NCBI RefSeq assembly: GCF_023101765.2
Contig: NC_064216.1
Span: 3,438,501-3,502,500, forward strand
Source of the DNA: Spodoptera frugiperda
Taxonomy: Eukaryota; Arthropoda; Insecta; Lepidoptera; Noctuidae
Direction: 5' to 3'
Length of the DNA: 64,000 nt
The notes beneath the pieces are model-generated. The model worked only from the letters and a program-made list of their open reading frames with translations, did not search any database and had not been told where the DNA came from. How positions within the stretch are numbered: the stretch's first letter is position 1; the number at the start of each line of letters is the position of its first letter. Below, piece by piece: positions 19,604-32,527 of the stretch. The position numbers were made by a program, and so were the translations under genes.

Positions 19604-20475
19604 TTTTAAGGTGTACCTAAAGGGTTTTATTTTCGTTATTATTTCAAATTTTAATCTTGTTATTTGTTATGTAGGTATGTCCGATTCGAAGGTGTTTTAA
19701 TTTAATAGTTATTGCTGAAATTGACAGCACATTTAAAACAATATTTTGAATTTTACATCAAATTAAGCGCTGCAAATAATGCAAATTATAATATTTTACA
19801 GCCCAAAATCCAATTAAAATTTGAATACTACTTAAAATGAGCTATCCTCATTATAAATTATCAACATTTTGGGATCGGACAACACATTTTTATATGTAAA
19901 CAATATTACACTCTAATTTATTGAAAATAAAGTTTATAATTTATTTATGTTTGAAACATGGTTTGTTTGAAAGGAAATTGAGCCTAATACTAATAGTAGT
20001 AAGGTTTAACATCTAAGATGTTCGGATTTGGTGCTGCTACGCTCTTGTAAAGTGAAACGAAGTGAGAAATACATATTTGTATTAATACTACAAGTACTTT
20101 TGATAGAGTTTTGAGATTGAATGGATAGGAACGCAAAAAGAAAAGGATTTTGGTAATAGAAAGAAAAAAAAACAAACATTTCATATCCAAAAAGGGATCA
20201 GTAGTGTCTCAAAAACAAATAAAAAGACATTGAAATTATTTGCCATACTTTAATAACATTAAATTATAACATTTGTTATATAATATTCAACTACAATTCA
20301 TATGAAAAAAGAATAATAATAATTACAGAAATTCAAATTTTGATGTCTGCAAAATAGTAATTTTCGTCACACGTACCAATAGTCCGAGAGAAATGTAATG
20401 ATACCAACGTATTGACGACAGAGGAATAGGCGGGAGCGCGCTTAGGAGAAAGGAGGAACATTGATCAACCCTCAA

Positions 20476-20532
20476 CATTGATCCGACTCGAAAGACCAAC
20501 AAACTAATGTTGGTCCTTCGAGCCAGATCAGT
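20476..20532. repeat. Imperfect hairpin
   Basis: TGATCCGACTCGAAAGACC / GGTCCTTCGAGCCAGATCA pair across a short ACATTAG-like loop region, with one or two mismatches. Confidence 0.55.
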
Positions 20533-21246
20533 TTTGGAGGTGGATGCTCTTCAAAGATTGTAGTGGGCTGTATGTAGAAACTGGTATATTGAAAAGATCA
20601 AATAAAACGGTAACAAAATGTCCGCATGTCGTTTAAGTAAAGTGTAATGGCGGAAGCTATGCTGCCTCCTTCGCTCGCCCTTGCATCCCCCCTCGATCGT
20701 CGATAGCATTCGGCTGCGTTCACGCGCAGATCTATTGCTATCTCTTCTTGACTTTGGTACAGTCGTGGTCTTAATCTTACAAATTTCACAAGAAAATATC
20801 TGATTCAACATAAATGGCCTAAGTGTTTGTATACTCAGTAGTTTTGACGTTATTATTCTTAGATTATAAGAGTATTGGAATGGTATAATCATATGTATTA
20901 TGACTGTTCTATTTTAGATATTATGTGCTACACTTTACAAGGGGTATTTGATCGAGCGTGAAAAAAAAGCAATGTTTTCTGTCACCCACAATTATTACTC
21001 TTAGAACAGTTCAATTGATTGAATAAGCTTCTTGCACTTATAGTAGCACAGTAGTAGAACTTAATGCTGTAGACATTATCTACCAGTCAGACGTTAAAAT
21101 CAATATAACAGATGATCAAATACCCTATGATTTATATTTACTCTATGTGGTTTCTGATTATGATTATAAAATATAAAAAAGTTAGGAATATAATCTCCTA
21201 TGTGTATACGATTATTGTGAACAGTCGCATCAAATGTCTTAAGCCC

Positions 21247-21366
21247 GAATACTGAAACGCTACTCAGTTTTAAACTGTACTTAAAAATCGTGCTATCTCT
21301 TTCTTTTTATAAAGAATTGAACTATATCTGAGAGCGTCTTAAAATTGAATGACGTTTGAGTATTTG
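21247..21366. mobile_element. Foldback MITE, family M3, copy 1
   Basis: Ends ATACTGAAACGCTACTCAG and ATTGAATGACGTTTGAGTAT are diverged inverted repeats. Better preserved copies lie at 56575-56703 and 62283-62398 and share the interior CGTGCTNTCTCTNT then TTTTATAAAGAATTG. Confidence 0.7.
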
Positions 21367-21908
21367 ACTATTAGTCTTTAAGCATATATTGCTGTCTTAC
21401 CATTTCATAATTGTCTATCTTGCTGACTTGAAAACATTGTAACAGTATGGAAAAGGCATTTGATGCGAACTGTACTTTAAAATATTCTTGTCTTGTACAT
21501 GGAGTGTTATGGTAAAGAGTCCAGTACTGTTTCTATATAAACATCTTTGCAACACCTCTTCAGAGCCTCTACACAGCCTCCTCGAAGCTACCTCGAAGAG
21601 GTTACTACTTTTTTTGTTCACTAGATGACACTAATATAGCCTGAGGTTTGTTTGTCCAATAATTATAGCTGTCAAAAATTTGATGTCCAATGCTATGCTA
21701 TGCTGTGCTAAAATCTCTATTGGATGACCTGAGGTCTACTGGCGTCATCTGGTGAACAAAAAACGGTAGCCCCTCTAACCTAATTATTTATTACAGTTTG
21801 ATAAACACTTTTCAATAACAATTATGGCTGTTTTCACCAACCACCCATAAACCACCTCTCAACTAAAAGTTACGTAGTGTTGGTGATAATCAAAATGTCA
21901 TTAAATGT

Positions 21909-22032
21909 GCCCTTAGTACGAGTTTGAGTTTGGCGCTCTGATTGGCCGGATTAATTAAACCAACCAATCACAGCGCTGAACGCGCTCTCGTTTCGATTAC
22001 TTTAAACGTAAAGCAAACTCGTACTAAGGGTA
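21909..22032. mobile_element. Palindromic MITE, family M1
   Basis: Ends CCCTTAGTACGAGTTTG and CAAACTCGTACTAAGGG are exact inverted repeats, with an interior CTCTGATTGGCCGGATT near-palindrome. Confidence 0.85.
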
Positions 22033-22203
22033 CAGAAAGCTAAGGGGTCCTTTAAAATTTAGGAGGTTGGTGAAAACAGTCATTAGAATTAAGATGGATA
22101 CTCTTTACCTCTATACTTCGCGGTTCTGTACAAACTTCATGACAATTCGGAAGTTAGCTACGAGTGTCAGAATGTTACTATGTTCTAGTATAGTTTTGTT
22201 TGC

Positions 22204-22358
22204 CCTGGCTCCACACGTTGGCCCAAGGTTACTCGCTCAACGTGTCTAGAGAATTGATCGCTCCAATGTTGGGGCCAATGCTATTTTCTAAATACACGCG
22301 TTCGGCGAGTTACCTTGGACAAACGTTGGAACCAACGTGTGGAGCTGGAGTAATATAC
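22204..22358. mobile_element. Foldback MITE
   Basis: CTGGCTCCACACGTTGG pairs with CCAACGTGTGGAGCTGG, and CCAAGGTTACTCGC with GCGAGTTACCTTGG. About 155 bp. Confidence 0.75.
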
Positions 22359-23469
22359 GCATTTACTATACTGAACGTGCTTTGCGCTGCGACTCGTGCA
22401 ATTTTCCTAGCTGTCGTAAAGTTTAAAGCAGACTACAGGTACAGACGCCAAAGTTAATAGATTTTCGACTTAATTACTACAGTGTAAAGTCGAAAATTAT
22501 TTTAACGGTACTAGTAAAGCAGAAAGTCTCCGGGTATCCAATGTTTGCTAAAACATATATTTTTTTGAAAGACTTGTCCTAAAATATATTATGTATTTTT
22601 AAAATTTTTCTTAGGTATTTGTACCTATTGTATTTTTGAGAATTTATCTTATATCCTTATATAATGGAAACAGGAGACTTTTTGTGCTATAATACTCTAT
22701 GGGTAAATGTTCTTACATATTTGTAGGCACATTAGGTGCAAAATTGTATTCAACTTTCAAATAATAAATGTGTGTCAAATTAGAATCTTATTTTAATTTA
22801 AAAACACCCCTTATATTTAACAAAAAGAAAAAAAAACAATAATACTAATACACTAAAAGTTCAGTTTAAACTGAATAAATGTTTTAAAATGCAACATTAA
22901 TTATTGAATTAAATAACTGAGTATAAACATGAACGACTCAAATGTACTTGAAAACAAAACAACAATTGCGTCTATGGATACGTTTTTTTAACTATTGTAC
23001 TTAACAGAGGTAATCTGAATTTATATCTACGTCTTGAGTACATAAAGTTTAAATCAATTTATATGTCTACAGAAATTGTAACATGGCAACTACATTAATG
23101 ATACCAGAGTTAATACTTTCTCAACTAAACAACCCATTTAGACATGGACGTATAAACAATCAAAGCTAAGTATTTCATAGCCATAAAATAATCAACAAAA
23201 ATCTCACAAATAAACTGTTTTATATATAAAACTATCACATGATATCTATCTACTTTAATTGCTAAATAAAAAAGCATACTAAATACATAATACTATAACG
23301 ACTTGAACTCTACTGCTCGCAGTGATTCCATGTCATATCACGTCTTGGAAGGAATGCTACAAAAAACATCTAAAACTGGAATATCTAATACTAATAAACG
23401 AAACAAAATTGTTACTAAAAATCATAAAAATTATACCTAAAGGTTCAGAACCATTGTTTAAATGAGTAT

Positions 23470-24897
23470 TTAAGAAGATATAGCTAATATAGTAAGTACA
23501 TAAAACCATTTTAGGTTAGATTTTATCGGTACTGCGTTTGAATGCAACCTTCTTTCTGCTTTTCCTTCTAAGTTTTTAATCTCTTCTTCATTGAGTATTG
23601 TAATGCGACCGTCTAAATGCGTATCCACAGGGCTGTATTTTCCCAAGTAGTATAAAACGCTATCCAATTCATTATACGCAAGGGACTTTCTTGGGAGATT
23701 CATGAATATAGTATACCCATCTCCACCTTCAGCTAGGAATGTTGGCATCATCACTTTGTATTCATATTCGTCTTTAATGTCTTGCAATTCGTAGAATCCG
23801 CAGTTGGAACAAACTGCCTTAGCGCTAACAACGCGAGAACCAACTGGCTTGGCTAAGTCGTAAGTGACTTGCATTCCAGAAAATTGTTGGAATTGTCCGG
23901 TACTGTCAATAGTGCGCCATGTTGATACAGAATGTTCTAGACTCTCCCTTAATGTAGCACCATTCATCGTGATTATTGTCAACGTGTCTGAAAATGGCAA
24001 GACGTTTATCCAGTCGCCTCTAGTAACGGTGAATGGTTTACCTTCATGGTATATCGATGTCCTTATTCGACCTCCTTGTACAATGCCTATATTTACATCA
24101 GGATACTCATGGTGATGTTGCTCTCTTGTGTAGTTCAACATAGCGTCAGCAATTAAGTCACCGATATTGCACTCTCGTAATCTACACCCTGTTTGATTAA
24201 GAAAAACGAATGAACTTCCAACAGGTTCACTGTTTATTCGATCCATATCAGCATGATATTTATTGACTGTGTTTAAAAGCTCAGGGTCTCTTGAAATCTT
24301 TTGGTTCAATAGTATAGGAATACCGTCACATTCAATTATTTCTCCTGCTGAGTCAAACAATAAATGCAGCTTCCCCATATACTTAGTGTAAGCGTATGCT
24401 TGTACGACTCTCACGATTCTACCGTTTGCTTGTTTCACTTCTGTGGGATAGGGCCCTTCGACCTCTTCAGGTTTCTCTGGAGTGCTATCGGCGTTCCAAA
24501 GGAATGTATTAGAGTGACCTCCGATTACTAAATCGAGGTCTTCCACTTCTCTTGCAATGTCTAAGTCTTTTAAGAATCCGGAATGTCCGAGAGCTATTAA
24601 AATGTTAACATTTTGTGCTTTGAGCTTCTGTACTTCTCGTCTTATCGCTGGAATCTCGTCTTCGTATTCTACATTGTTATGGGGAGCGAGATATTTCGTT
24701 AAAGGTGTAAGATATCCGATTATACCAATTTTAACGTTATTTTTGACTATCACGATGGACTTGTATAGATTCTTTTCATTTTTTAGTTCTGGTACTTTGT
24801 CTAGGATGAGGTTAGCCGCTAGTACCGGTGCGCTCAAGTTTCTAATAAAGGGTACGACTCCATCCACTGCTTCGTCGAACTCGTGGTTGCCCAGTGA
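23470..24897 (-). CDS. 5'-nucleotidase terminal exon A (distal copy)
   Basis: Begins after acceptor ttccttacag with SLGNHEFDEAVDG in phase 0; 475 codons, the longest copy. Active-site motifs present: NHEFD, ALGHSGF, GGHSNTFLW, CRLREC, GGRIR and LPFSD. The purine-stacking Phe of GGDGF is Tyr (GGDGYTIF). The C-terminal part extends past the enzyme domain through KAERRLHSNAV to a moderately hydrophobic end (LKWFYVLTILAISS), which may be a weak GPI signal. It is the most distant exon from the shared exons (about 20 kb). An ATTAAA variant poly(A) signal lies at about 23254-23259. Confidence 0.84.
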   Translation of the reverse strand, partial: SLGNHEFDEAVDGVVPFIRNLSAPVLAANLILDKVPELKNEKNLYKSIVIVKNNVKIGIIGYLTPLTKYLAPHNNVEYEDEIPAIRREVQKLKAQNVNILIALGHSGFLKDLDIAREVEDLDLVIGGHSNTFLWNADSTPEKPEEVEGPYPTEVKQANGRIVRVVQAYAYTKYMGKLHLLFDSAGEIIECDGIPILLNQKISRDPELLNTVNKYHADMDRINSEPVGSSFVFLNQTGCRLRECNIGDLIADAMLNYTREQHHHEYPDVNIGIVQGGRIRTSIYHEGKPFTVTRGDWINVLPFSDTLTIITMNGATLRESLEHSVSTWRTIDSTGQFQQFSGMQVTYDLAKPVGSRVVSAKAVCSNCGFYELQDIKDEYEYKVMMPTFLAEGGDGYTIFMNLPRKSLAYNELDSVLYYLGKYSPVDTHLDGRITILNEEEIKNLEGKAERRLHSNAVPIKSNLKWFYVLTILAISS

Positions 24898-26583
24898 CTG
24901 TAAGGAAAAGCTAGTGTTATGTTATGTTGTAAACTCTGTATAAATTACTTTAACGTGTCGATATTGTTTTTTGTTCTTTTTAGGCAAACGTCTGTGTAAG
25001 TGTAGTTTGTCAATGTATAAATTGTGACCCGGAGATGCGGTTGGCCTAGCGTGTTGCCGGGGCTCCGGCTCGAAGTAGGGGTAGATATGGGGTGGTTTTT
25101 AGTCATTTACAGTCTTACACTCCCTCTCGCCCAAGTCAGGAAAAGTCATTTAATGATTTTCCTCCCTCAAAAATGCGTTTAAATTGTAAATATTTTGATG
25201 TCCCCATTTGATTTAAAGTAAGTGTATACCTACTCGATGGAAATATTATTATGTCTGAATTGAAAATAACTTAATAGAAGTTACTAACAAAGGATTCAGG
25301 TATTTTATGTAGGTGCAAAAAATTAATTAGCTAGATATAAGGTTTTTATTTAAATATATGGTTTCCTAAAGTTTGTATATTTCATTTTATTTTGTACTAG
25401 CTTCTGCCCGCGACTTCGTTCGCGGAAAATTAAAAAATTTAGGGTTGTACTACCCCTAACATTTAAGGGGATGAAAAACAGATGTAGGCCGATTCTCATA
25501 GATAATATAAGCACAAAAAATTTCATCAAAATCGGTCACGCTGTTTCGGAGGAGTATGGCAACGAAAACTTTGACACGAGAATTTTATATATTAGATTGT
25601 CCAGTTAATTTTGTTTTAACCAATACACATCTATACCCCTTTTGATTCGGAATTTAAAATACACGATGGTAGCGCCGTCCGTCGGATCCGATGTAAAACA
25701 TTCCAAAACAACAACTATACCTAATGCGATGTAACAAGGTGCGGCTGAGATGCCAGTATGTTACGTCTCTCTTTAGGGATGGACATTAGAAAAATCTTTT
25801 TTTATCGCTATCGATACTCGCAGCAAACATTTAATTCTCTTTAATTTTTTTATTAAATGTGTGTGTTATTTAGTTTGTGAACTACGTGTATATACTTGTC
25901 AAAATAAATAATGAATGAGGTGTTTCAGGGTTTCAGTTTTACAGAATAGAATATAAGTGTATATTAGTTTGGTTACTAAAGCAACCACGATCTTTCAGAT
26001 TTACGCATTATCAAAGGCGCCGGAAATGTCTACTACATTTGTGCTCAGATAAAGTCACTGTGGTTCGGGCAGAGAGATCAGTAGATTTACCCACATAATT
26101 AAAGGTTTTTTAAGAGTGATATTTGAACGACGTTTTTTAGAAAAAAACATCGACTACCTAATCGTAACAGTACATTATCACTAAACACGACTATGGCTTT
26201 ACGTTATACGCATAACAATATTTTTCATTTCATTAGATTTTATTTAAAGACTAGAATATTCCGGTTGGTTTTAATTTAATTAACTACACTTTCGAATGAT
26301 TTAACATAATACGAATGTGATACAGTTAAAATACTAAGGCATAATTTTTAAATCGCAGCAACTTTCAAGAGTGATACGAAACGTTGCTGAATCTGTCAGC
26401 CGCACCTTGTTACGGCGCAAAGGGTATACTAATAAATGAAAAATTAATTAAAAAAACATTGTCCAGCGGACAAAATTGTGAATCTAAACCATTCTCAGAT
26501 CCCCTTGAACACACACAAAAAATTTCATCAAAATCCGTCTAGTCGTTTAAGAGGAGTTCAGTGACATTTACAGAAGAATTATG

Positions 26584-27004
<421 letters not shown>

Positions 27005-27767
27005 TTAACCAATACACATCTATACCCCTTTTGATTCGGAATTTAAGATGTTATGTTTGTTTGGAAACAAAATGAATGGATAGAGGGTGTTACTGGTATC
27101 TTTATAAACAGACAGTATCAACGTTCTTGTGAATACTAAATTAATATAATAATACTAATGAATAAATTACCTATATATTTGGTTTGATTAATTTATGCAG
27201 TAACCTAACATGTGCATTCGATTAGGCAAGTTGTGATTGGGAGAAAAATAAAACCAAAAGTTTATGTTGCATACGAATATATTTCATAAAATTAATCTCA
27301 ACATCTCAGACTTTTTGTTTGCGTGTACCTGCCTTTCATGGCAGATATTAAAATATATTAAAATGAGTATTAAAGTGAGAGAGTGTCAGGTTTAAGGTTG
27401 AACTAGATAGCATTGGGATTGGGATCGAGTTAGTTGGTGCTAATGTGCTGTATTTTTTGCCGCGAATTAACATGGTTAATTAAGTTCAAAGTAAGCCAAC
27501 TTTTTTGATATACAGATAATTAAATAAATATGGATTCAGTACAAAGACAGGACCTAATAATTTTATCTAGGTAATCTCTATAACTTGTATGGTTTTTAAC
27601 GAAACTATATGTATCTTTTGCAACCAATGGTTGACCACTGAACTGATCAACGGTCTCTGCACTGAGCCAATTTTTATTTTCTAACCTGGATACCAAATAT
27701 CTTGACTGACTAAATATGAAATCAGTGCAGAATGTGCAAACGTGGATTTCTATACTATAAGTGCCAT

Positions 27768-27773
27768 TTTATT
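27768..27773 (-). terminator. Candidate poly(A) signal for terminal exon B
   Basis: AATAAA in transcript sense, about 95 bases after the exon B stop codon. Confidence 0.5.
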
Positions 27774-27865
27774 GTGAATTTGGAAGTTCTGGAACCCTAT
27801 ATTTTTGATAAATAGGCAGTGTCTTCCTGAACTTCTGACTGAAAACTTTCTTCTGTCTTATGTCC

Positions 27866-29194
27866 TCAGCTCTTAATTTTATCTTCATTGAGTATTGTTA
27901 TACGACCGTTTAAATGAGTATTAACAGGACTGAAATTTGCAAAATAGTACAAAACACAGTCCAATTCGTTATATTGAACTAATTCTTTTGTAAGATTCAT
28001 AAACATTGTGTAAGTTTCTCCTCCGTCAGCTAGGAATGTTGGCATCATCACTTTGTATTCATATTCGTCTTTAATGTCCTGCAATTCGTAGAGTCCGCAG
28101 TTGGAACAAACTGCTTTAGCGCTAACAACGCGAGAACCAACAGGTTTAGCTAAGTCGTAGGTGACTTGCATTCCAGAAAATTGTAGAAATTGTCCGGTAC
28201 TGTCAATAGTGCGCCATGTTGATACAGAATGTTCTAGACTCTCCCTTAATGTAGCTCCATTCATCGTGATTATTGTCAACGTGTCGGAAAATGGCAAGAC
28301 GTTTATCCAATCGCCTCTAGTAACAGTGAACGGTTTACCATCATGGTATATCGATGTCCTTATTCGGCCTCCGTGTATAATAGCTATGTTTACATCAGGA
28401 TACTCTTCGCTATGTAGCCTTCTCGTATAATTTAACATAGCATCAGCAATTAAGTCACCGATATTGCACTCTCGCAATCTACACCCTGTTTGATTAAGGA
28501 ATACTAATGAACTTCCTACAGGTTCACTGTTTATTCGCTCCATATCAGCATGATATTTATTGACTGTGTTTACAAGATCAGGGTCCCTTGAGATCTCTTG
28601 GTTTAATAGTATAGGAATACCATCACATTCAACTATTTCTCCTGCTGAGTCAAATAATAAATGCAGCTTCCCCATATACTTAGTGTAAGCGTATGCTTGT
28701 ACGACTCTCACGATTCTACCGTTTGCTTGTTTCACTTCTGTGGGATAGGACCCTTCGACCTCTTCAGGTTTCTCTGGAGTGCTATCGGCGTTCCAAAGGA
28801 ATGTATTAGAGTGACCTCCGATTACTAAATCGAGATCTTCCACTTCTCTTGCAATGTCTAAGTCTTTTAAGAATCCGGAATGTCCGAGAGCTATTAAAAT
28901 GTTAACATTTTGTGCTTTGAGTTTCTGCACTTCTCGTCTTATCGCTGGAATTTCGTCTTCGTATTCTACATTGTTATGGGGAGCGAGATATTTCGTTAAA
29001 GGTGTAAGATATCCGATTATACCAATTTTAACGTTATTTTTGACTATCACGATGGACTTGTATAGGTTCTTTTCATTTTTTAGTTCTGGTACTTTGTCTA
29101 GGATGAGGTTAGCCGCCAGTACAGGTGCGCTCAGGTTTCTAATAAAGGGTACGACTCCATCCACTGCTTCGTCGAACTCGTGGTTGCCCAGTGA
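27866..29194 (-). CDS. 5'-nucleotidase terminal exon B (near-duplicate of A; tail lost by a stop codon)
   Basis: Begins after acceptor ccttacag in phase 0; 442 codons. It is nearly identical to exon A over the first two thirds. NHEFD, ALGHSGF, GGHSNTF, CRLREC, GGRIR and LPFSD are kept; GGDGF has become GGETY. It ends EDKIKS then TGA, where exon A continues. The aligned exon A codon after its Asn is TTA (Leu), so a single-base type change could have created this stop. The product lacks a hydrophobic tail and should be secreted. A poly(A) signal candidate lies at 27768-27773. Confidence 0.84.
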   Translation of the reverse strand, partial: SLGNHEFDEAVDGVVPFIRNLSAPVLAANLILDKVPELKNEKNLYKSIVIVKNNVKIGIIGYLTPLTKYLAPHNNVEYEDEIPAIRREVQKLKAQNVNILIALGHSGFLKDLDIAREVEDLDLVIGGHSNTFLWNADSTPEKPEEVEGSYPTEVKQANGRIVRVVQAYAYTKYMGKLHLLFDSAGEIVECDGIPILLNQEISRDPDLVNTVNKYHADMERINSEPVGSSLVFLNQTGCRLRECNIGDLIADAMLNYTRRLHSEEYPDVNIAIIHGGRIRTSIYHDGKPFTVTRGDWINVLPFSDTLTIITMNGATLRESLEHSVSTWRTIDSTGQFLQFSGMQVTYDLAKPVGSRVVSAKAVCSNCGLYELQDIKDEYEYKVMMPTFLADGGETYTMFMNLTKELVQYNELDCVLYYFANFSPVNTHLNGRITILNEDKIKS

Positions 29195-29589
29195 CTGTAA
29201 GGAAAAGTTAGTGTCGTGTTACATTGTGCAATGTTAGTAGGTACCCACTTTAATCGTTTTATGGCCAGTTTCAAAATGTCTGGATTTAAAATGCAGGGTG
29301 TGATTATACAGCGTGTAACAAAATACCCATATACATCAAGAAGCACTGAAGAATACAGGTTGAATAGAATCTCTACACAAAGTTTCAGCTCAAAATACGT
29401 TTAAAAAAAATTGGTACCAAATACTTGGTGTCGCATGGTTCTTGATTTTAAATCATACAAACATGTCACAACACTACAGGGGTCACTCGCTAATATTACG
29501 AAACATTTCTTTTGTAAATCTGATCGCCTAGTACCTGTATTTACCTAATTTTTATATTCGGTTTCTGAAATTTTATACAGACACACACA

Positions 29590-29885
<296 letters not shown>

Positions 29886-29959
29886 TAATGATCACTTAAT
29901 CGATAGATTTTTGTGGCATTGAGCAGCGTGTGGCTCGCCTGATCTGACAGACAGAGTCA

Positions 29960-30358
29960 GACTTCTAATCCGTTAAGGCTGAGTACCTACTACATCTAAT
30001 TTTATCGATAAAAGTCGGGGGTCGAAGGAGTCGATTCCCCTCCCCCTAAAAGTTATGGCTATTTTAATATTTTTTTTACTTTTTTTGATATCTAAGGTTG
30101 TATGCGTCGTAGAAACAAAAAAAAAACGACAAACGGTAGCTAATAACCTTGGCTAACTAATTCATTACTTTTTTCATATGTTTGATAATGTTTTGGTGAG
30201 AAAAAAAATCATTTGTGAATTATTTTTACCGAAAAACTCACTATTTTTCAATATTTTTAATTAGGGGTTTAACACCCCAGATTATTTTTTTTGTCGATAA
30301 AATTAGATGTAATACTCAGCCTTAACGGGTTAGAAGTCCCACGCCTATCACATTGTAT
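29960..30358 (-). mobile_element. MITE family M2, copy 2 (inverted relative to copy 1)
   Basis: Shares the GACTTCTAA(C/T)CCGTTAAGG ends and the interior (TTGTATGCGTCGTAGAAAC, TTTGATAATGTTTTGGTGAG) with copy 1, in reverse order. The outermost left bases are lost. Confidence 0.85.
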
Positions 30359-31261
30359 AGCGCCACATACTCACAACACTAAATGAATTACAAGTGCTTT
30401 GCCGGACTTATAGGGATTGAGAATTGGGGGATGGGAATTGGGGACGTGTTGGGCCTCCGGTAGCTTTCAGTTGACTTGGAAAATTAAATTAAACCAACTT
30501 TAAGTATATTAAACATTTTTATTTAATACAACAGGCAAGATGTACACAATTTTCTTAGTATGTATTGAGATTTATGGCAAAAATATACATAATATATCAA
30601 CCTGAACCACAACCAAAAACTAAAACAATCATAAAAACAAGGTGAGCTCAAAATTTTATTTCATAAGTAAGTATACAACATTGAAAAAAATGAAGTAGGT
30701 AGACTTGAGCACTTTCCAGCCCTTCGAGCGATGTGGCCTGCTCTTATGTACCTAATCATGTAATCTTTACATAAAGGTAGGCCAAATCCCTCGAATGCTC
30801 GGGTTACATAAATAAAACTCATTTAAATTATTATTAAATTACTAAATTGCTGTTACCCACTAAAGAGATACGTCGTCAGATTAGGGTTAAGGTCTTTGGT
30901 TGAGCAAAAATGAAGATGAGCGAAAATGAGCGGAGTTGTGTAAGAGACCACTTAGTACGACATCTCTAGAGAAACTGAAGGGAAAAGAATTGTATAAACA
31001 ACAAAATTCTATTGTTTGTCTAAAATACTCCGCTCCGCTCATCACATCTCTTTGAAGGAACTTTGGCCTTAAAGATGAAGCATTTGAGCAAATTATGAAA
31101 GTGTCTACCGAATACATAAACTATACAAATTATGTAAAAGTTTTGAGCTTAGTAACTTAAAAATATGTTGAAATATATGTACTTTTTAAGTAGGAACTCG
31201 TGTGAATTGTTAATAAAATGTGCTTGGCTGATTTGTGACATAGTCAGTCAGTAGGTACTGT

Positions 31262-31505
31262 GTAACAGTCATTAGTCAAAGTCAAAGCATTTATTTCAAT
31301 TAATCCTAAATTAGGCACTTTTGAAACGTTAAATTGGATTGTCCGTCAGTTTGTCCGTCAGTGAAGCTAGGCGCTCGTTCCAAAGTGTTGCTTCGAATGG
31401 AGAAGAACGAGTAAGAAACTCCATCGTTTTACTCTTTTTAAAAAATGTGAAATGAAACTCATAATTAAAATCAGTCGCATCTCTCAGAGTCACCTCTTAA
31501 TGTAA
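31262..31505 (+). mobile_element. Retroposon fragment
   Basis: Contains GTCAAAGCATTTATTTCAAT, then AAGCTAGGCGCTCGTTCCAAAG and AAGAAACTCCATCGTTTTAC, a pattern I associate with a common lepidopteran LINE tail. Family not assigned. Confidence 0.45.
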
Positions 31506-31717
31506 CTTTATTTAAGCACTAATTTTGGTAGGTATTTATTGGACGGAGGTACAGTCTTTGTAGATGTTTTTCATATTGTGGCCCCCTTTTTTGTCTTCTG
31601 CGGGCCTCCGGTGGGGAATTACTATTCTAAAGAATAGTACCGTCCTACGAGAATACCTGATTTTTGACTGGGAATGAATGTATTGTACTCTAATGTCTTA
31701 ATTATCGCTAATATTCT

Positions 31718-31850
31718 GTAATATTCCAATTCGTTAGACCCATATTTATATATTGCTTTGGCGTTTACAATCCGTGAACCAATAAAAGAAAATTGATTTG
31801 GCTAAGTCATAAATCACGTTCGTTCCAGAAAACTAATAACACCATAAGTG
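31718..31850 (-). pseudogene. Relic of a seventh 5'-nucleotidase terminal exon
   Basis: On the minus strand, FSGTNVIYDLAKS reads in one frame and, after a short insertion and frameshift, GSRIVNAKA in another. Together they match FSGMQVTYDLAKPVGSR then VVSAKA of exons A and B. Weaker similarity to the CGFYELQDIKDE part continues to about 31718. The rest of the exon is unrecognisable. Confidence 0.75.
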
Positions 31851-32527
31851 TATTTAAGAATTCTAATTTGGTATTCCACTTACCACATTATTTCTTTGTT
31901 TGGGCACAGTTTGTTAAATAAGCTCAGTTTCTAATCATGCTATTGATATTATCTTAATCTAGTGTCATGTTTTTTGGTCTATTATTTATTATTCATACAT
32001 TACTTGTACACCTTTATTTGAATATAAATTAAATTAACGTGAAAATCACAAAAGTTTAATTCACATAAAGTCAATACTTAGGACTAGGGAATGCAATCTC
32101 GAGTCAATTTTTTGTGAGATTAATCTCGTTCGCAATTTGGATGAGATCTCGCGAGATTAACGCGGTTACTTTACTAAGTTTTAGACATTACAAGAAAAGA
32201 CTAGTTCTTTCTATCAATTGTTATTTTATAGTTACACAAGTCAAAGAAATAGTAGACTACTTAAAATTCTGAAAAAATTACCTCCTGCTGCCAACTTCAT
32301 CCTCGTAACTTTAGAAAAAATGTTTTGTTCCAATACCCGAGAAAAAGTCATAAAATCAATGTTTATCTTATAATGTAATTATTTTTTACTAATACATTCA
32401 AATATTATAATTATTTCATAATAATGTGAATCTCGCATTGCATTCCCTGTCCCATCCCTACTTAGGACGCATTCTAATGTCATTAATTTAATAAATACTT
32501 AAGTCGCAATAATACTGTATCTATATA

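Larger units (their letters stand above)
17215..23469. other. Gene-poor interval with foldback elements
   Basis: No convincing gene. A small coding-like stretch follows SMYD4 (about 17437-17517). Foldback MITEs lie at 18042-18233, 18296-18436, 19433-19603, 21247-21366, 21909-22032 and 22204-22358. A repeated 18-base phrase ending CTTGAGTTGCAGTG occurs near 17938-18000. The rest is A/T-rich DNA with random short ORFs. Confidence 0.5.
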
